This document shows, piece by piece, positions 7,184-13,585 of a stretch of DNA of 64,000 nucleotides. This stretch comes from Acinetobacter sp. ANC 3929 (GTDB lineage Bacteria; Pseudomonadota; Gammaproteobacteria; Pseudomonadales; Moraxellaceae). Every line of letters starts with the position of its first letter. The first letter of the stretch is position 1. Location of the stretch: positions 369,942 to 433,941 of the forward strand of contig NZ_KB849994.1 in NCBI RefSeq assembly GCF_000369405.1. Reading direction: 5' to 3'. The notes beneath the pieces were generated by a model, which saw nothing but the letters and a program-made list of their open reading frames with translations, was not told the DNA's origin and did no database searches. The position numbers and the translations under genes were made by a program.

Positions 7184-7896
7184 GCAAACTCTCCTACCCA
7201 AAACCGTGCAGGTTTAACTGATTCGATTCGCGAACGCATTACTGCAGCTCGCATCTCTTTAGTTGGAGGTGAGTATGTTCCTTTCCATTTCTGATCAATC
7301 CCAATATTGCGACCAATATTTGTTGAGTCAGCGGATGAAAGTGGGACTTTTGAAAATATCTTAGGATTAAGCATTCGTAATCCGTGCATCTTTACTAGTG
7401 GTCTACCATCTGCATCACAAACAATTTTCATCATTTCTGATATGCGTTGCCACCAGTTCACACTGCCAACATTTGCAAATTCGCCTGAAGAACCCAATGC
7501 GATTCTTGAGTAGTCTGATGCTAAACGCTGTAATCGATCTAGGCTTTCGTGCATGTGATACACCGGCACAGCAAAGCTTTTATTAATTGGGCATTCTTTT
7601 AATAGGGCATCGTTATCTTCTTCTCCGCCATCGATCACATCAGGAATAACAATAAAGTCGCAGTGAGGGTGCTTCATGCATTCTGAAGCAAAGTCATAAA
7701 ATGAAGTCCAGTCTTTTACTGGCTTGCCGCTTTTCCAAGCGCTAAAGGCACCGTTATCTACAGCAAAGCTTTGGCAAACTTCAATAGCAACCCCAAGCTG
7801 TTGTTTATGGGCATAACTTACAAAAGCATGCCCTTGTTTTACGGCTTCGAGAGCTGCTGTAGCTGGTGTAATTGGCAAGCCATGGTAGTGGATCAT
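7180..7896 (-). CDS. DpdA-like TGT-fold protein, possible DNA deazaguanine insertion
   Basis: 238 residues starting MIHYHGLPITP at 7896 with AAGGAAAA upstream. It resembles short phage proteins related to DpdA and tRNA-guanine transglycosylase (TIM barrel, base exchange). FAVDNGAFSAW carries the first Asp (D47), CDFIVIPDVID matches the second strand with D86, then PVYHMHE, IALGSSGEF, KMHGLRML (H171) and SSADSTN (D190), like the SxDST end of DpdA enzymes. DpdA puts preQ0-type bases into DNA. No folE/queD/queE/queC gene is in the phage, so it would depend on host precursor. It sits between DUF2303 and the DNA polymerase. The function is inferred; some TGT-like paralogs act on tRNA. Confidence 0.6.
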   Translation of the reverse strand: MIHYHGLPITPATAALEAVKQGHAFVSYAHKQQLGVAIEVCQSFAVDNGAFSAWKSGKPVKDWTSFYDFASECMKHPHCDFIVIPDVIDGGEEDNDALLKECPINKSFAVPVYHMHESLDRLQRLASDYSRIALGSSGEFANVGSVNWWQRISEMMKIVCDADGRPLVKMHGLRMLNPKIFSKVPLSSADSTNIGRNIGIDQKWKGTYSPPTKEMRAAVMRSRIESVKPARFWVGEFA

Positions 7897-7926
7897 TTCT
7901 TTATTTTCCTTATTTATGCTTTGGTA

Positions 7927-7989
7927 AAGTGAACGCAGAGGGTCAGCAATACATTCACTTTCCAAAGCATCTAGCGCATTGCTAGATGC
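7927..7989 (-). other. Two hairpins in the leader of the DpdA-like gene
   Basis: On the minus strand a 9-bp perfect stem (GCATCTAGC, 5-base loop, GCTAGATGC; 7967-7989) is followed by a 7-bp stem (AAGTGAA / TTCACTT; 7927-7960). Both lie between the DUF2303 stop and the DpdA-like start. There is no T run, so they are not simple terminators. They may protect or process mRNA or control translation. Confidence 0.4.
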
Positions 7990-7997
7990 CCTATGTT

Positions 7998-8816
7998 TTA
8001 GGCTTGGTATGAACCTTGGTAGAAGCTACCTAAATCAGCTAATTCACTTTCAAGAATTTCAGTGAATTGATCCGCGCGAAGTTGGTTGTGCGCATCGCGT
8101 CCAACAAAGCGCAATACAAACGTCGGTACATCGTCTTTGGTTGAGATACGGAAAGAAATTTTGATTTCTTCAACTGGTAGGCCTTTGTAGCTTTCAGTTG
8201 TTAAAATAAAGTGGGTTGGCAAACCTGCAACTACGCCTTCGGCTTCAACTGATTCGGTAACGCTGAGCTTTTGGCCCATGTCACGAACATCACTATCTAC
8301 ATCATGGCTACGGCCAATCTTCACATTACGAATTGCACGTAATGCTTTTTCAGTTTGCAGGGGGCCGTTAGCATCATGCGGTTTCACAAAGTCTGCCCAA
8401 TCATCCAACCAGTCAATTAATTTTTGCTGTGAGAAACGATCACCGTCGATATTTTCTAAAGCGATAAATTCAGGTGTCTTTTCCAGGTTTAAACGTGCAG
8501 TATCGTCGCCATGTCCTGGTGCAACTTCATCGCCAATATTAAAAATGGTTTCAGCTGATAATCCGTTTTTTGTTGAGATAAATGACTTAATGCCGTTGAC
8601 ACCACGATCAGACACGTATGCAATAAACGCTGCGATTGCTAATGTTGAAAAGCGTCCGCGGAAACGGTCACGATTTTGGTTGAATTGTTCAAGCGAATGA
8701 ACTTTAAAATCCGCAGGGATGATTGCAATTGAAGCGCTGCTGTCAACGTTAATCGGCATTTTTCCTTGCGCTGCAATTGCAAGTTGTGTGATTTTTTCGA
8801 TTGCTGATTGTTCCAT
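7998..8816 (-). CDS. DUF2303 family protein (YfdQ-like)
   Basis: 272 residues. It carries the DUF2303 pattern: an N-terminal segment with the core RDRFRGRFSTLAIAAFIAYVSD, then the mid region with LIDWLDDWADFV, and a C-terminal beta-rich part (FRISTKDDVPTFVLRFVGRD). DUF2303 proteins are common in prophage early regions (E. coli YfdQ in CPS-53), usually near recombination or exclusion genes; the biochemical role is unknown. It is in the middle of the leftward early operon. Confidence 0.85.
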   Translation of the reverse strand: MEQSAIEKITQLAIAAQGKMPINVDSSASIAIIPADFKVHSLEQFNQNRDRFRGRFSTLAIAAFIAYVSDRGVNGIKSFISTKNGLSAETIFNIGDEVAPGHGDDTARLNLEKTPEFIALENIDGDRFSQQKLIDWLDDWADFVKPHDANGPLQTEKALRAIRNVKIGRSHDVDSDVRDMGQKLSVTESVEAEGVVAGLPTHFILTTESYKGLPVEEIKISFRISTKDDVPTFVLRFVGRDAHNQLRADQFTEILESELADLGSFYQGSYQA

Positions 8817-8878
8817 GATTTTTACTCTTGGTTAGGTTTGTGTTGTTTAAATCAATGTTTGAAAGGGACTATGCAGAA

Positions 8879-9208
8879 TTAATCTACATAGTCTGTTGCG
8901 CGTACCTTTTCAGGCATAAGGGAAATCACACCGCCACGTAATACGTGCATCGGTGTGGCACCTACTGAATATTCGGTAGAATGTCCGCCTTTTGCGGTTG
9001 GGGTTTTATAGTCGATAGAATGTTCGACATTGACCTGTTGGGTGTCTGAAATTTGCTTAAGCTTTAACTTAATGGTGACTTCACCTTGTCTACCGTTAAG
9101 CACTACGCCAGCAGCAACAACAGAAAGCACAGCACCTAATTGCTTTTCAAAGATGCCTGCATTCAGGTCGCCAATAAAATTCGAAACATCAGTTGAGGTT
9201 TGGCTCAT
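8879..9208 (-). CDS. Hypothetical phage early protein
   Basis: 109 residues from the ATG at 9208, with AAGGACA about 10 bases upstream; the longer frame to 9247 is less likely. The central part is beta-rich (GEVTIKLKLKQISDTQQVNVEHSIDY), followed by a Gly-rich loop and VISLMPEKVRATDYVD. It is regularly found beside DUF2303 genes, to my recollection, but I know no function. The 168-base gap upstream to the DUF2815 gene has a small hairpin (near 9243-9262) and no ORF of note. Confidence 0.6.
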   Translation of the reverse strand: MSQTSTDVSNFIGDLNAGIFEKQLGAVLSVVAAGVVLNGRQGEVTIKLKLKQISDTQQVNVEHSIDYKTPTAKGGHSTEYSVGATPMHVLRGGVISLMPEKVRATDYVD

Positions 9209-9376
9209 TTTTAATTGTCCTTCTTTTGATTCGGAAATTGATGCCACACTGACGCAGTGGCGGCGGCTATTGCCTAAAGGAGAAATAGAGGACCTTTATC
9301 AATAGCTGCTATGGTTGTTTCCAGTCCCAACACTCATAACTTGTCGGGTGGGGTGTTGCACTGGTCTTGGCGGTCG

Positions 9377-9931
9377 TTATGCGAAAAGTGGATCTTCACC
9401 CATGTCGTCGGCCGCAAGGTCATCAAATTCGTCAGCATTGGCAACACCGCCGCCCGCAAATGCTTCACCATCTTTCAAGAATTGAACGCCGCGAAGCGAA
9501 GCGTTAATGCGTTTGCCATAGTTGTTGTCTTGGCACCACAATTCGATTGATGCGTTGACGTAGCAACCTGCATAAGGTTTGCCATCAGCTTGAACAAGCG
9601 GAGTGCGGTCACGGTCAACTACAGTCACACGGGTTTTGTTGCGTGAAGAAATGAAGTAGTGGCCTGCAAAACCTTCATAGTCAGATTTAGTGTCGCCATC
9701 ATGCAAAGCCGTGCGGTCTTTGGTTTCGATTTCTTTTTTAACTTGAGGCCATTTTGCGCCCCATTTTTCTGAACCTGCTTTTTCCATAGCATCTTTAATT
9801 TCTTTGAGCTGCGGATGGTTCGCAGGAAGTAAGAAAGATGCTGAGAATGCAGGTTCACCTTCTCCATTAACTGTTTTTGCTTCGAACAAGTTAGGGAAGG
9901 CAAGGCGTACGTTTTTAAGAGTTAATTTCAT
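9377..9931 (-). CDS. DUF2815 ssDNA-binding-like protein
   Basis: 184 residues from the ATG at 9931, preceded by TGGAGC at a good distance. MKLTLKNVRLAFPNLFEAK and the following core (FSASFLLPANHPQ, YFISSRNKTRVTVVD, PYAGCYVNASIELW, RINASLRGVQFLKDG) match DUF2815, an OB-fold family thought to be phage single-strand DNA-binding proteins like T7 gp2.5. It ends in an acidic tail (DEFDDLAADDMGEDPLFA), the usual partner-binding end of SSB-like proteins. Adjacent to the DUF2800 nuclease, its constant neighbour in such cassettes. Confidence 0.85.
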   Translation of the reverse strand: MKLTLKNVRLAFPNLFEAKTVNGEGEPAFSASFLLPANHPQLKEIKDAMEKAGSEKWGAKWPQVKKEIETKDRTALHDGDTKSDYEGFAGHYFISSRNKTRVTVVDRDRTPLVQADGKPYAGCYVNASIELWCQDNNYGKRINASLRGVQFLKDGEAFAGGGVANADEFDDLAADDMGEDPLFA

Positions 9932-9944
9932 TGTTATTGCTCCA

Positions 9945-11237
9945 TTAAGCAGTGAGATCGTCAAAATCGTTTTGTGGGTTTACATCCAGTGCAGGACGTT
10001 TGTCGCTAATCGGTGCGACAGTAGGTTTACCGTCAGCACGAGTAATAAGGGCTTCTACTTTGGTCCATTGGCGTGGGCCGATAACTTCAGCTTTTTTGAG
10101 TTTTTCGGCTGTCGTTGGGCTAATTAATTTGAGGTCGTACATTTCCTCAGTTTTGAGGCGCATGCTTTTAAGCATTGCTTCTGCTTCTTCAGGATTTGCC
10201 CAAGTGCGGTTGCCTTGTTTACCTTGAACTAGCTTGAATCCGTCAACAGCTTCGCCAGCGTGTAGCTTCTGGTGAACTGCTGAATCGACTGCCTTTATCC
10301 AGCCTTCGAGAAGGGGGATAGCTGCGTACATACGGCTTAGTTGTGGGTTTGTAGCAATCCAGACTTGCTCTGTGGCCTGTGCAATCTCAGTTGGCAAATC
10401 GACTTCTGTTAGGTCGTCAAAATCGCCCAGTACAGTTTGCAAGTTGTGCTTTTCAAGTGCTTTGCAGTTTGCTTTGGCTTTACACCACTGGCATTGCTTC
10501 TCACCTGGATTAAAAGAACCCTCAAAATCAGCAATTGCACCTCCATCGCCTTCGCCCAAACCGACTTCCAAGCAGCGGATGTATTCAGCAGATGATTTAG
10601 CTTCTTGTGCAAATGCTTCGAGTTCTTCGATTGTGCAAACCGCTTCTGACATATAGCCTAAGCGTGGTTGGTGGATGACCATTCGGACTTGTTTAAAGTC
10701 GCCGATCAAACCGAACTCGTTTAATGCGCCTAAACCGTACAGCTTCAATTGCTCATTATTTTCTGCGTCGACTTTCACACCACGACCGTATTTCAGGTCG
10801 TGTACTTGGATTTCATCAGCGGTTAGAACAATGGCGTCACTTGTGCCGAAAGCATTTTCCGAGTTGATGTAGTTAGAGAACTCAACACGTTGTTCGACTA
10901 ACAGCTCGTTGCCTTCTGCCTGTGAGCGCACAGCATCAAGATAAACCTGTACGTTCTCTGTCATTTCCAGATCGACAGTGAAGTAAGAACTGCATTTCAT
11001 TTGCTCGTCTATATCACTCCAATGCGCTGCACCTTCTTTGATATAGATTTGACGGTTCAGAAAATCAGTCGCGTTTTTACCTTGCTCTAAGCTCTCAGAC
11101 GCAAGGAAATGAGCCGCTGTACCTAAATCCGCATGCTCAGATGTAGAATCAGGGATATCTTTTTCTAGGATCATGCTGCCCGCGCAATGCATCCAACGGT
11201 GTGCAGCAGACGGGCTTAATTTAGCGTGTGAAGTCAT
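9945..11237 (-). CDS. DUF2800 RecB/Cas4-like exonuclease
   Basis: 430 residues from the ATG at 11237 with AAGGGG upstream. N-terminal SPSAAHRWMHCAGS carries the first Cys. The nuclease core follows, with AFGTSDAIVLTADEIQVHDLKYG containing the D...D-x-K PD-(D/E)xK residues. Near residue 260 the cluster CQWCKAKANC gives three more Cys, so a Cas4/AddB-style Fe-S cluster is likely. DUF2800 nucleases process DNA ends for phage recombination, together with the DUF2815 ssDNA binder just downstream. Confidence 0.85.
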   Translation of the reverse strand: MTSHAKLSPSAAHRWMHCAGSMILEKDIPDSTSEHADLGTAAHFLASESLEQGKNATDFLNRQIYIKEGAAHWSDIDEQMKCSSYFTVDLEMTENVQVYLDAVRSQAEGNELLVEQRVEFSNYINSENAFGTSDAIVLTADEIQVHDLKYGRGVKVDAENNEQLKLYGLGALNEFGLIGDFKQVRMVIHQPRLGYMSEAVCTIEELEAFAQEAKSSAEYIRCLEVGLGEGDGGAIADFEGSFNPGEKQCQWCKAKANCKALEKHNLQTVLGDFDDLTEVDLPTEIAQATEQVWIATNPQLSRMYAAIPLLEGWIKAVDSAVHQKLHAGEAVDGFKLVQGKQGNRTWANPEEAEAMLKSMRLKTEEMYDLKLISPTTAEKLKKAEVIGPRQWTKVEALITRADGKPTVAPISDKRPALDVNPQNDFDDLTA

Positions 11238-11247
11238 GGCAAACCCC

Positions 11248-11406
11248 TTAGTAGCTAATTGCAGCACAGTAAATAATCAAAGCACCCATGACGCTGAAAA
11301 ATACGATTGCAGCGATCTTTTCACCTTGGGTGATTTCTTGTGGTTCTGCGAAATCGTCAGCGTTTAAACGCTTTTCTACGATTTCATCGAAACGTCCTTT
11401 TTTCAT
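11248..11406 (-). CDS. Small membrane protein
   Basis: A 52-residue protein, below the usual size for calling but well supported: its ATG overlaps the preceding stop (ATGA) and the next gene starts 10 bases after it, with its Shine-Dalgarno right at the stop. A charged N-terminal half (MKKGRFDEIVEKRLNADDF) precedes a single transmembrane helix (AAIVFFSVMGALIIYCAAI). Function unknown. The charged half should face the cytoplasm. Confidence 0.6.
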   Translation of the reverse strand: MKKGRFDEIVEKRLNADDFAEPQEITQGEKIAAIVFFSVMGALIIYCAAISY

Positions 11407-11897
11407 GCTGCGTATCCTTCAACTAATTGAATGACTTTCAAATAATCAGCCTCAGCAACACCTGACATGTTTTCGGCACCTACTTGCTCTAAAACCGATG
11501 CAATTGCCTTACGACCGTGCTTTTTACCTAGACCGATCATTGCTTTAGTAACGTCATCCTTAGTGATTTTATTAACTGCTTCCTCTGAAACGGTTTCAGT
11601 TTCAGTGGCTGCAGTTTCTTCAACTTGTTCTGCGCTCGCTGCTTCAGCAACTTTTTCAGCGGATTCATCAGCTGCTTTTTGTGCTTCGACTGCAGCATTA
11701 TTTTTTTTGTTTGATGCCTTTTCAGTTTCTGCATTCTTAACTTCAGGGTTAGAAGTTTTTCCTGCGTACTCATCAAGGTTGAATACAAACTTTTCTAGGG
11801 CAGCGACCGTTGAAATGATCTGTGCTTGTTGCGTAATGCCAGCGCTGATTAGCGCTACACAGGTTTGTTGACGGAATTCTGGAATTGCGATTGTCAT
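11403..11897 (-). CDS. Hypothetical early protein, first gene of leftward operon
   Basis: 164 residues from ATG 11897 (AAGGATAAAG upstream). N-terminal helical domain of about 45 residues, a long Ala/Glu/Lys/Thr-rich flexible linker, and a C-terminal domain (ITKDDVTKAMIGLGKKHGRKAIASVLEQVG...DYLKVIQLVEG) of the kind found at the end of many phage DNA-metabolism accessory proteins. It is the first gene behind the leftward promoter with its operators, so it is probably made earliest. No enzymatic motif seen. Confidence 0.6.
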   Translation of the reverse strand: MTIAIPEFRQQTCVALISAGITQQAQIISTVAALEKFVFNLDEYAGKTSNPEVKNAETEKASNKKNNAAVEAQKAADESAEKVAEAASAEQVEETAATETETVSEEAVNKITKDDVTKAMIGLGKKHGRKAIASVLEQVGAENMSGVAEADYLKVIQLVEGYAA

Positions 11898-11915
11898 AAC
11901 TTTATCCTTCTTTTG

Positions 11916-11930
11916 TTGCGTTTGGCTCAA
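11916..11930. promoter_or_regulatory. Operator-like site OL2 (imperfect)
   Basis: TTGCGTTTGGCTCAA keeps the left half TTGCGT exactly and a changed right half. It lies between the leftward promoter and the first early gene, in line with the perfect copies nearby. Confidence 0.45.
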
Positions 11931-11939
11931 CATATGGAT

Positions 11940-11968
11940 AAGTTAAACGCAACTCAAAGTTGCGTCAA
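11940..11968 (-). promoter_or_regulatory. Leftward early promoter PL
   Basis: On the minus strand TTGACG (-35) and TAACTT (-10) are separated by 17 bases. The -35 box lies inside a repressor operator-like palindrome, so repressor binding would block polymerase. It would drive the operon beginning with the ATG at 11897. Confidence 0.6.
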
Positions 11969-11974
11969 GCGCAA
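11960..11974. promoter_or_regulatory. Operator-like site OL1
   Basis: TTGCGTCAAGCGCAA, an almost perfect palindrome matching the copy at 12762. An inverted GTTGCG/CGCAAC arrangement with the half-site at 11947-11952 extends it. It covers the -35 box of PL. Confidence 0.65.
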
Positions 11975-11992
11975 TTTTTAAAAAATATGCAT

Positions 11993-12017
11993 AAAAAAAC
12001 CTGCTTTTAAAGCAGGC
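11993..12017 (-). terminator. Terminator of the repressor gene
   Basis: Minus-strand stem CCTGCTTT/AAAGCAGG followed by seven T. It separates the repressor transcript from the downstream PL operon, so the early genes are not read from the lysogenic promoter. Confidence 0.85.
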
Positions 12018-12042
12018 CTTTGATTTTTAAAATTTTATATTT

Positions 12043-12708
12043 TTAATTAGGGCGCGAACGTCTTTTAACCTTATAAGTTCTTCTGAATGAATCAACAACT
12101 TGACCTACAAAATGGCAATCTTCATCTAGTGGGATGATGTTAGGTTGAAAATTTGAATTAAGTGCTTGAAGGTATCTATTGCCGTTAGACTCTATTACTA
12201 ACTTTTTGAAAGTGGCATCGTTTCCCTTACGGACTACTATGAGATCGCCTGAGATCATATCTGAATACCAAACAGTGGGATCGACTAGGATATAATCGCC
12301 TTCATAAAAGTCTGGCTCATTGCTTACACCTTTAACTTTTAAATAAAAACAATCATCACATGGATCTTCTGGGGCGGGCATCCATTCTGTAACTTCTGTT
12401 AAATCAACTGCCTGAACGTTTGTGAAAGTTCCCGCTTGTACCCATGTGAGCACTGGCAAAAGATTGTTTCTTTTCAAATGAGTAACGTTATTTTCTAATT
12501 TATTTTCGGCTGTTTTGAATAGTTCTGAGACAGTTGTATTGAATGCCTGAGCAATTTTTTCAAGTGTAGGGAAATCGGGGTACTGCTTGCCAGACTCATA
12601 TCTTGATACATTGCCTTTATCGACTCCGATCTTTTCAGCAAGTGTTTGTTGACTCATCTTTGTAGCACTACGCAATTGTTTAATTGCATTTCCTAATTCG
12701 GCTTTCAT
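12043..12708 (-). CDS. CI-like prophage repressor, S24 peptidase type
   Basis: 221 residues from ATG 12708 (a TTG four codons earlier is possible). The N-terminal XRE helix-turn-helix (residues 5-60; SQQTLAEKIGVDKGNVSRYESGK) precedes a LexA/UmuD-like self-cleaving domain. The cleavage bond is probably A92-G93 (WVQAGTF), and the catalytic dyad is Ser129 (GVSNEPDF, instead of the usual GDSMEP) and Lys168 (ATFKKL). RecA-stimulated self-cleavage would induce the prophage on DNA damage. Facing the Cro-like gene across a 153-base operator region, and followed by its own terminator. Confidence 0.92.
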   Translation of the reverse strand: MKAELGNAIKQLRSATKMSQQTLAEKIGVDKGNVSRYESGKQYPDFPTLEKIAQAFNTTVSELFKTAENKLENNVTHLKRNNLLPVLTWVQAGTFTNVQAVDLTEVTEWMPAPEDPCDDCFYLKVKGVSNEPDFYEGDYILVDPTVWYSDMISGDLIVVRKGNDATFKKLVIESNGNRYLQALNSNFQPNIIPLDEDCHFVGQVVDSFRRTYKVKRRSRPN

Positions 12709-12761
12709 AACGTGTCTCAATTTGCAAAGTTTTGCATTGTTGAGAAATTTTATCGTTAATA

Positions 12762-12776
12762 TTGCGTCAAACGCAA
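12762..12776. promoter_or_regulatory. Operator-like site OR1
   Basis: TTGCGTCAAACGCAA is a perfect TTGCGT-N3-ACGCAA palindrome in the repressor/Cro intergenic region. Confidence 0.7.
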
Positions 12777-12808
12777 TGAATTTATGCGCAACATGTATTG
12801 CTAATTAG

Positions 12809-12823
12809 TTGCGTTTAATGCAA
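12809..12823. promoter_or_regulatory. Operator-like site OR2
   Basis: TTGCGTTTAATGCAA, one change from the perfect palindrome, 47 bases from the first copy (about 4.5 helical turns). A further half-site TGCGCAA lies between them at 12785-12791. Confidence 0.6.
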
Positions 12824-12861
12824 CATAGTTCCAGTTATTAGTAAAAAACAAGGCGAAAACG

Positions 12862-13119
12862 ATGACACCACTTCGTCGCATTAGAGAAATTCATAAGTAT
12901 TCACTAGCAGAAGTTGCTGCTGCGGTTTCCTCTGATGCAGGGAATCTTTCACGGATTGAAAGCGGGGCACAACGGCCTTCTTTGGAATTGGCTGAGAAAT
13001 TAGCTCAATTCTTTAACGGTGAAATTAACGAAATGCAACTGCTTTACCCTGAGCGCTTTGATGTTGCAGCTCCAAAAGAGTTCGAAGATTTATCCGAATC
13101 AAAAGGGGCAACGGCATGA
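12862..13119 (+). CDS. Cro-like XRE regulator
   Basis: 85 residues with a complete XRE helix-turn-helix (LRRIREIHKYSLAEVAAAVSSDAGNLSRIESGAQRPSLELAEKLAQFF). First gene of the rightward operon, divergent from the repressor, so it is the Cro or CII analogue. The acidic, disordered C-terminus overlaps the next start (ATGA). AAGGCG upstream is the ribosome site. Confidence 0.85.
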   Translation: MTPLRRIREIHKYSLAEVAAAVSSDAGNLSRIESGAQRPSLELAEKLAQFFNGEINEMQLLYPERFDVAAPKEFEDLSESKGATA

Positions 13120-13268
13120 AAAAGCGCGACATTCTTTTAGCAAAAATTGACGGGGCTTCATTAAAGAAAGCCCGTTCTTTGCATAAACCGCATTGCCCTA
13201 AAAATGGTGCTCGATACCTGTCTTTTGGTGTTGGGCATTGTGCGGGCTGCATTAAAGGGAGGGCTTAG
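13116..13268 (+). CDS. Small Cys/His-rich protein
   Basis: 50 residues, below the size of the usual calls. The ATG overlaps the stop of the Cro-like gene. Basic, with HKPHCPKNG followed by GVGHCAGCIKGRA: two Cys/His groups 16 residues apart that could bind zinc. Function unknown, but translational coupling and the close next gene make expression likely. Confidence 0.55.
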   Translation: MKKRDILLAKIDGASLKKARSLHKPHCPKNGARYLSFGVGHCAGCIKGRA

Positions 13269-13270
13269 GG

Positions 13271-13585
13271 ATGACATGTGAATTCGATAAATGGCATTAC
13301 TCTGACTTCTGCAAAGTCAATGATTGTGAGGATTCAGCTCAAATTCGTAATCTATATGAATCAATTTTCTCAATTGATGAAAATGATGCTGAGAAAGAAG
13401 CCCAGCATCGCGCTTGGAATCACCGCCAGAGCGAGGTGGATGAGCTGCAAAAGCGGGTGGATGCAGTAATGAAAATTGTCAGCACCAAACGTCAAAAGTG
13501 CTGGTCAACAAGCATTGAAGCAGCAAATGTCTTGTATGAACTTGAGCAAGAGTTAGAGCAAGCGCTCAAGGGGGGTGCCGAGTGA
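13271..13585 (+). CDS. Hypothetical phage protein
   Basis: 104 residues, mainly helical with Cys in the first 20 residues and a coiled-coil-like second half (QSEVDELQKRVDAVMKIV, then LYELEQELEQAL). The stop overlaps the GTG start of the primase-helicase, so the two are coupled. Not recognised. Confidence 0.55.
   Translation: MTCEFDKWHYSDFCKVNDCEDSAQIRNLYESIFSIDENDAEKEAQHRAWNHRQSEVDELQKRVDAVMKIVSTKRQKCWSTSIEAANVLYELEQELEQALKGGAE

Noticed and set aside
8278..8700. Plus-strand ORF (140 codons) across the DUF2303 gene
   Set aside because: Shadow of a conserved gene in a compact operon; composition not protein-like.
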